NCBI RefSeq assembly: GCF_047511655.1
Contig: NC_133403.1
Span: forward strand, 15,559,014-15,623,013
Direction: 5' to 3'
Length of the DNA stretch: 64,000 nucleotides
From: Castor canadensis
Taxonomy: Eukaryota > Chordata > Mammalia > Rodentia > Castoridae
The position numbers were made by a program, and so were the translations under genes. Of the stretch, positions 59,660 through 64,000 are shown in pieces (position 1 is the first letter of the stretch; the number at the start of each line of letters is the position of its first letter). The notes under the pieces are model-generated. The model was not told the DNA's origin. It searched no databases and saw only the letters and a list, made by a program, of their open reading frames with translations.

Positions 59660-60073
59660 TCTCTTGCACAGTAACACCTATGACTGATGATTGTTAATAA
59701 ATCCTGGCTTTTGACTGTATCTCTGAGGATGCTAAGTTGAGATTTAAAAGCAGGGTTACAACGTATGCTTGCATCACTCCATATGGCAATAACCTATGCC
59801 AGGACATTTTCTGGAGGATCCAGGACCCAGGGAGCAACCAAAGCTGGTTGAAAGAATCCAGTCAGTGCAGGTGAGGGATAGGGTCTGTGAGGACTTCACC
59901 AGGCCAGGTTCTGCTTCCTGTTGCTGTACCTAGACAGAACACCTGGGGACAATTTGTATCACCACTATTCAAACACACCAGAACCCCCAAGCCTGTATCC
60001 CGCCCCTGAGACCACTGAGTTATTCACAGTATTGAGCTACCACCAGAAAGAGGAGCAGCCCCAGGATCTCCAT
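59660..60073 (-). pseudogene. IGHV pseudogene 6 (clan II, IGHV2-like)
   Basis: Leader 60028-60073, 46 nt with intact ATG, reads MEILGLLLFLVVAQY with a GTGAAT donor. V exon 59660-59942 behind a CAG acceptor. One base is lost at the start of the V compared with the GTCCTGTCC-CAG pattern, so the true splice frame meets TGA after about 16 codons. In the shifted frame FR1 reads VQQQEAEPGLVKSSQTLSLT and C. FR2 and CDR2 are scrambled. FR3 ends R-C-Y-C-A-R with the second cysteine kept. No octamer found upstream. It lies between two IGHV3-type segments. Confidence 0.94.
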
Positions 60074-60514
60074 GCTCTATGAAGGCTCCTGTGAGGAGAG
60101 ATGGGGCCCATGACCCAGGCCTGGGCTTTCAGCCTGAACCTGGGGGATGCTTTGCCTGGGGAAGTTCCTTGAGTGTACAAGTGGGGCATGTAGGGCAAGG
60201 CCTCCCTGGTTTTCTCCTAGAGAGTTCTTCACCTTGCACTATTTACAGCATCTGGGGACACACAATTCAGGGGCTTTGTTGTCTCTTGTCTTCTTCTTCC
60301 TTCCAGACAAACAGGAATTTGAGTGCTGTAGACTGTAATGTGCTAAAATGCACAGTTCCTGTGGGAATGTGCTAAGGTGTCCACATTAATACAGAGAGAG
60401 AAATCAGGATGTAACATCATTCTTGCATTTTCTCATTTCTCTAAATTTCCATGGGGATTCAGGATGGTAGAGGGGCAGTGTGCATTTTTACCCTTTTTTC
60501 CTTTCGTTTTGTTT
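60074..60514. other. Flank of IGHV pseudogene 6, no gene
   Basis: GC-moderate. I see no octamer. Open frames at 60079-60375 look like chance. Confidence 0.4.
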
Positions 60515-60862
60515 TCTTTATTATTTATTTATTTATTATTCATATGTGCATACAATGCTTGGGTCATTTCTTCACCCTGCCCCCATACCCTCCCTTACCA
60601 CAAACCCCACCCACTATCTCTCCCCCATCACCCCCTCGATACCTGGCAGAAACTCTTTTGCTCTTATCTCTAATTTTGTTGAAGAGAGAGTATAAGCAAT
60701 AATAGGAAGGAACAATGGTTTTTGCTAGTTGAGATAAGGATAGCTATACAGGGAGTTGACTCACATTAATTTCCTGTGCATGTGTGTTACCTTCTAAGTT
60801 AATTCTTTTTGATCTAATCTTTTCTCTAGTTCCTGGTCGCCTTCTCCTATTGTTTTTATGAC
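60515..60862 (-). mobile_element. LINE-1 3' end, 5'-truncated, antisense (L1-H)
   Basis: The plus strand shows a TTATTTATTTATTTATTATT tail complement, CATATGTGCATACAATGCTT, a C-rich block (60575-60640), GCAGAAACTCTTTTGCTCTT, TAATTTTGTTGAAGAGAGAG, then homology with L1-F at 49690-49750 up to about 60858. About 350 bp. Same subfamily as L1-D. Confidence 0.87.
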
Positions 60863-61467
60863 ACACTGAAGTTTGAACTTAGGGCTTCACACTTGCAAGT
60901 CAGGCATATTACCCTTTTTGTTCAGGTATCTTGGAAAGAAGGTTTTGCTTTTTGCTCCATCTGTCCTGGACCTTGATCCTCCTATTTAAAACTTCTTATT
61001 GTTGCTGTGATGACAGCCACAGTCAACATGAACAGCCATTTTCTGTTGACTTTGGATCTTGCAAACATTTTTTCCTGACTGACATGGAATCAGAATCCTT
61101 TTCATCTCAGCTGCACACTCATCCAGAGGTAACTGTTGCTCTTGTTGGTCACGTTGGATTTTAAACAAATGGCCCAATATTCTTTTGATAACAATTTTGT
61201 CCTTATCTATGAATATTTTTGCACTGAGTTTTATCTTCCCATCTAGCAGATCTCTTCTAAATGCCACAAAGTACAATAAAAAATTTAAAAAGAGGCTTTG
61301 TAGCAAAATACATATCATAATATCCCTAGATTAACTGGCAGAGCCTGACAGAAAAGCAACTGTCAAACTCCCTCTGCACCTGTTCACATGCTGACCCTGA
61401 ACTCTGCTACTGAGCACTCCAGCTGGTCCTGTGTGTCCCCTGCAGGGCCTGATCACCCCTGCAGTGA
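60863..61467. other. No recognised feature
   Basis: Between L1-H and IGHV pseudogene 7. The open frames at 60931-61164 and 60986-61318 show no known domain. Confidence 0.4.
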
Positions 61468-61506
61468 GGTTTATCTCTGGGCTCTTACTGAGGTCCACCT
61501 GTTCTT
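61468..61506 (-). other. IGHV recombination signal, heptamer destroyed
   Basis: Nonamer AGATAAACC (61468-61476) and a spacer of exactly 23 bp are present, but the heptamer position reads AAGAACA. Confidence 0.75.
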
Positions 61507-61958
61507 TTTATTACACAGTAACACATGGTTGTGTCCTCATCGCTCAGGCTGTTCATTTGCAGCCACAGTTAATACTTGAGATTTTTTCAGGATATGGTGA
61601 ATCTGACTTGGCAGAGTCTGCATAGTTTGTACTCTCACTATCAGCTTTAACAGTTCCAACCTACTCCAGCCACTCCTCTCGAACATGGTACAACCAGTGC
61701 ATCCTGTGACCACTGAAGGTGAATCAGAGGCTGCAGAGGATTCTCAGGGTCCCACCAGGCTTCACAAAGCATCCCCCAAACTCCACCAGCTGCACCTAAA
61801 ACTGGACTCCTGCAAATACAGAGAGGTCTGGTCAGGAACAGGCACATATATCCACTGGTCCTCTCACTCATGTCCACTCACACACTCAGTATCTCATGTT
61901 CTGCATAAATCACCTTTAAAAGTAGCACAAGGAAAACCCAGTTCAGTCACAACTCCGT
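61507..61958 (-). pseudogene. IGHV pseudogene 7 (IGHV3-type, clan III)
   Basis: Leader 61914-61958 and V exon 61507-61809. The start codon is ACG and the leader has TGA at codon 4; donor GGTGAT and acceptor CAG are kept. V: VQLVEFGGCFVKPGGTLRIL in FR1. Lesions: TAG at the leader/V boundary (F-stop-V), loss of bases around the first cysteine with a frame change, stop in FR2 (LE-TAG-VG), a frameshift in FR3; the second cysteine survives as C-Y-C-V. Its upstream flank (CAGTGCTGATCACTGAATGG at 61977) matches those of pseudogenes 4 and 5. Confidence 0.95.
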
Positions 61959-62081
61959 GGTGAGTGGTCTGTGTTCAGTGCTGATCACTGAATGGGATCA
62001 CGTGGGAACCCAGGGATGGTCTCCTGTCCCAGAGTTGAAGGGTCAGTGTTTGTCTGGTTTTCATGATCAGAGGGAAGTCCT

Positions 62082-62089
62082 ATTTGTAT
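62082..62089 (-). promoter_or_regulatory. Octamer-like element of IGHV pseudogene 7
   Basis: ATACAAAT on the minus strand, one mismatch from ATGCAAAT, about 125 bp upstream of the lost start codon. Confidence 0.6.
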
Positions 62090-62654
62090 ATCCTCCTGCT
62101 ACATTGTAAGCTCTACTTAGAAGTCACAGAGAGGTTAGTGTCCAGAGTAGATGTGAATATCCTGGAGCATCTGTAGCACTTTAGAGATGCGTACATAGTC
62201 TCAAAAGCATGGAGTGGTGATGCACTGTTTCCAAGATATCACTTTGGTAAGATTGAGCCCAGAGTGATGGCCTGTGATTCTCATCACTGGGACCTAGTTC
62301 TCCTGTGATCCAGCCCTAGGACAGAGCTTCGCCTGCCTACTTTGGGTGGCACAACCCACATTTTAGAGTGAAGAGATAGCCTTTATTACTTCATTCCAGG
62401 ACTTGACTCAGGAATGTGTAAAGGACCTATGGTGCAGTTGCATCACAACAGTCTTTGCCCTGTCAACACCACTGTTTTCATCTGTCAGTGTTCTTTCTAC
62501 CTCTGCATCTATCTTTATTTCCTATAGTTTTAATGATGAATTGACACAATAAATTTTTCTATTCTACCATTACACAGCATACGTAAAGAAATAGGTGTCC
62601 ACCTGTGCAAACATCACCACCATGAAAAAATCGTGGAACCTGGAACCATGAGAA
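62090..62654. other. No recognised feature
   Basis: Upstream flank of IGHV pseudogene 7, up to the start of the duplicated block. Confidence 0.4.
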
Positions 62655-64000
62655 CCTGATACTCTCAGTCCTCAAAGCCTATATAATGGTGGAGAAAGGA
62701 ATAAAATTCCTTTTAACAGGAGTTGTAGACTAATGTTCTCTTGAGAGTAAGGAATATATTCTTTAAATTGCCATTGATAGGAGGCACTAACAGTATCATA
62801 GTTGCCACAGCATCCTCACAACAGATTTTAGTTTTGATTTATTGATTATATATCTTCCTAGAACAATGTACTGTAGAACACTGAAGTGCAAGCCTTCTCT
62901 ACACAATTGGCAGAATCTTTGTTCATCAACTTCTTTTCTATTGGTGTCTCATTCTTGGGAATGAAGTCAAGAGGAACTAAGAGTGTCTCCAAGCAATGAC
63001 TTGAGTGAGAGACTTGCATCTAATAAACAAAGCCAGGTACTATTGGTCAATGGAAGAATGAGGCCAAATGAATTTTAGATATGGCCAATGTTTTCCCTCC
63101 CATCACAGGCTTAGGGTGTTAGGATCCTCTAGGCAAAGAACCTTGAGCGAGAAGCCCAGAAAGCCCCTGGATCCTTAGTGTTCATTGTCCAGCTCTGATG
63201 CCAGTCTCTGCTCTCTGTGTATGGACCAGCACTTGTCTGCTCTCAAGATATTATGAAAGCCAGTGTATGTGAAGCTTGACCCACTGCTCTGTAAGACGGA
63301 AGTGGCCAACATTTGCAGAATAGACATAGTTCTGATTCTGCAAGGACAACAAGTGGAAGAACTATAGAGGAATATGTTCCTTCACCAAGATTAGAATGGT
63401 TACAATGCACGAATAGCCCTGGTGTTTAGACTGAGGTTTGTCATAGTGAGGAGCCAACACTAAGACTCAGTCCCTTGTGGAGTCAAGGGAGCAAGACCTT
63501 TCCCAAGTCTGCAGAAAAATGTAAGTCCATCAGTGTGCATAGCCTGCCTGGAAGAGCATCAGGTGTGGGACTCCAACGTGTTTGAGCTCAGCATCGGATG
63601 GCTCCAGAAAAGCCAAAGAGCTGTGATGCCTGAGCCCTTGGGCCACACCCCTCCCCAGTGTACTTGAGTCCTGGAGTCAGTGAGTATCATACTCAATTCT
63701 AGGTTTACATGTTGCTTAAACTGTCTAATCTTTCACTTTCTTGAACCAGCTACCCAATTTCTCTCTTTCATTTCCCATGTTAGCAGAGGGAATTCATACT
63801 TGATATAACTGCCAACATTGTAATTTGTAAGTAGTTATTTTCCATAATTTTCTGTGTCAATGGCTTGAGGAAACTTGCCTCAAGATGAATTGTAACCTGA
63901 ATTTAGCCCATATATTACATAGAAATCCATAGTATGGATTTTTTTAATTCTAATTTCTTTTACTCACATATATTCATTATACAGGGGGGATTCATAGTGA
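62655..64000. repeat. Locus duplication, copy B
   Basis: Direct copy of 1-1299, slightly longer because of small indels (for example an extra segment near 63757-63790, where copy A instead has a short AACCAGGTAC duplication near 1071-1091). The final bases enter the same antisense L1 3' end as at 1240-1299, so the L1 is expected to continue beyond the window. Confidence 0.9.

Overview
This window is vertebrate, mammalian nuclear DNA: AT-rich, dense in LINE-1 (L1) retrotransposons, SINEs and microsatellites, with no intact protein-coding gene. The informative content is a set of seven immunoglobulin heavy-chain variable (IGHV) segments, all on the minus strand and all broken. The window is therefore a pseudogene-rich stretch of an IGHV locus. 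The L1 3' ends and the dimeric SINE at about 15.0 kb (a B1/Alu-like left half joined to an ID-like right half) point to a rodent. I lean towards the castorimorph or squirrel-related side, beaver-like, with low confidence.

Layout. 1-1.3 kb is one copy of a locus duplication whose second copy closes the window (62.66-64.0 kb). 1.2-6.8 kb holds an antisense L1, about 940 bp of degenerate TTAGGG-like telomeric repeat, three L1 3' ends and a GT-rich microsatellite. 7.1-16.3 kb carries three clan II IGHV pseudogenes (IGHV4-human/IGHV3-mouse-like and IGHV2-like) about 4-4.5 kb apart, separated by old L1 3' ends and a diverged roughly 1.1-kb tandem duplication. 16.9-19.7 kb is the 5' part of an L1 (5' UTR, ORF1, endonuclease). 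19.7-26.0 kb is a tandem array of about 2.3-kb units (two full, one shortened) that is not L1 and carries promoter-like motifs. 26.1-28.2 kb is an older L1 with a nested insertion. 30.5-37.2 kb is a nearly full-length but dead L1 with a monomer-repeat 5' UTR. 38.3-39.3 kb is an ancient antisense L1. 43-45 kb has microsatellites and an IGHV3-type pseudogene. 45.6-46.6 kb is an ERVL-MaLR relic. 49.4-56.8 kb is three more L1s. 58.2-62.1 kb holds three further IGHV pseudogenes (IGHV3-type truncated, clan II, IGHV3-type).

How the parts relate. The IGHV pieces keep the standard architecture: octamer promoter, short leader exon, intron, V exon, and a heptamer-23-nonamer recombination signal. Each has lost part of it through in-frame stops, frameshifts, loss of the conserved second cysteine, mutated splice sites, mutated start codons or damaged recombination signals. 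One dead V (7.16-7.59 kb) still has a textbook recombination signal and a perfect octamer. Growth of the locus by segmental duplication shows at several scales (about 62 kb, 2.3 kb, 1.1 kb).

Limits: repeat families were recognised by eye, boundaries are approximate to tens of bases unless motif coordinates are given, and species and subfamily names were not tested by database search. I found no convincing new gene or system. The most unexplained object is the 2.3-kb tandem array.
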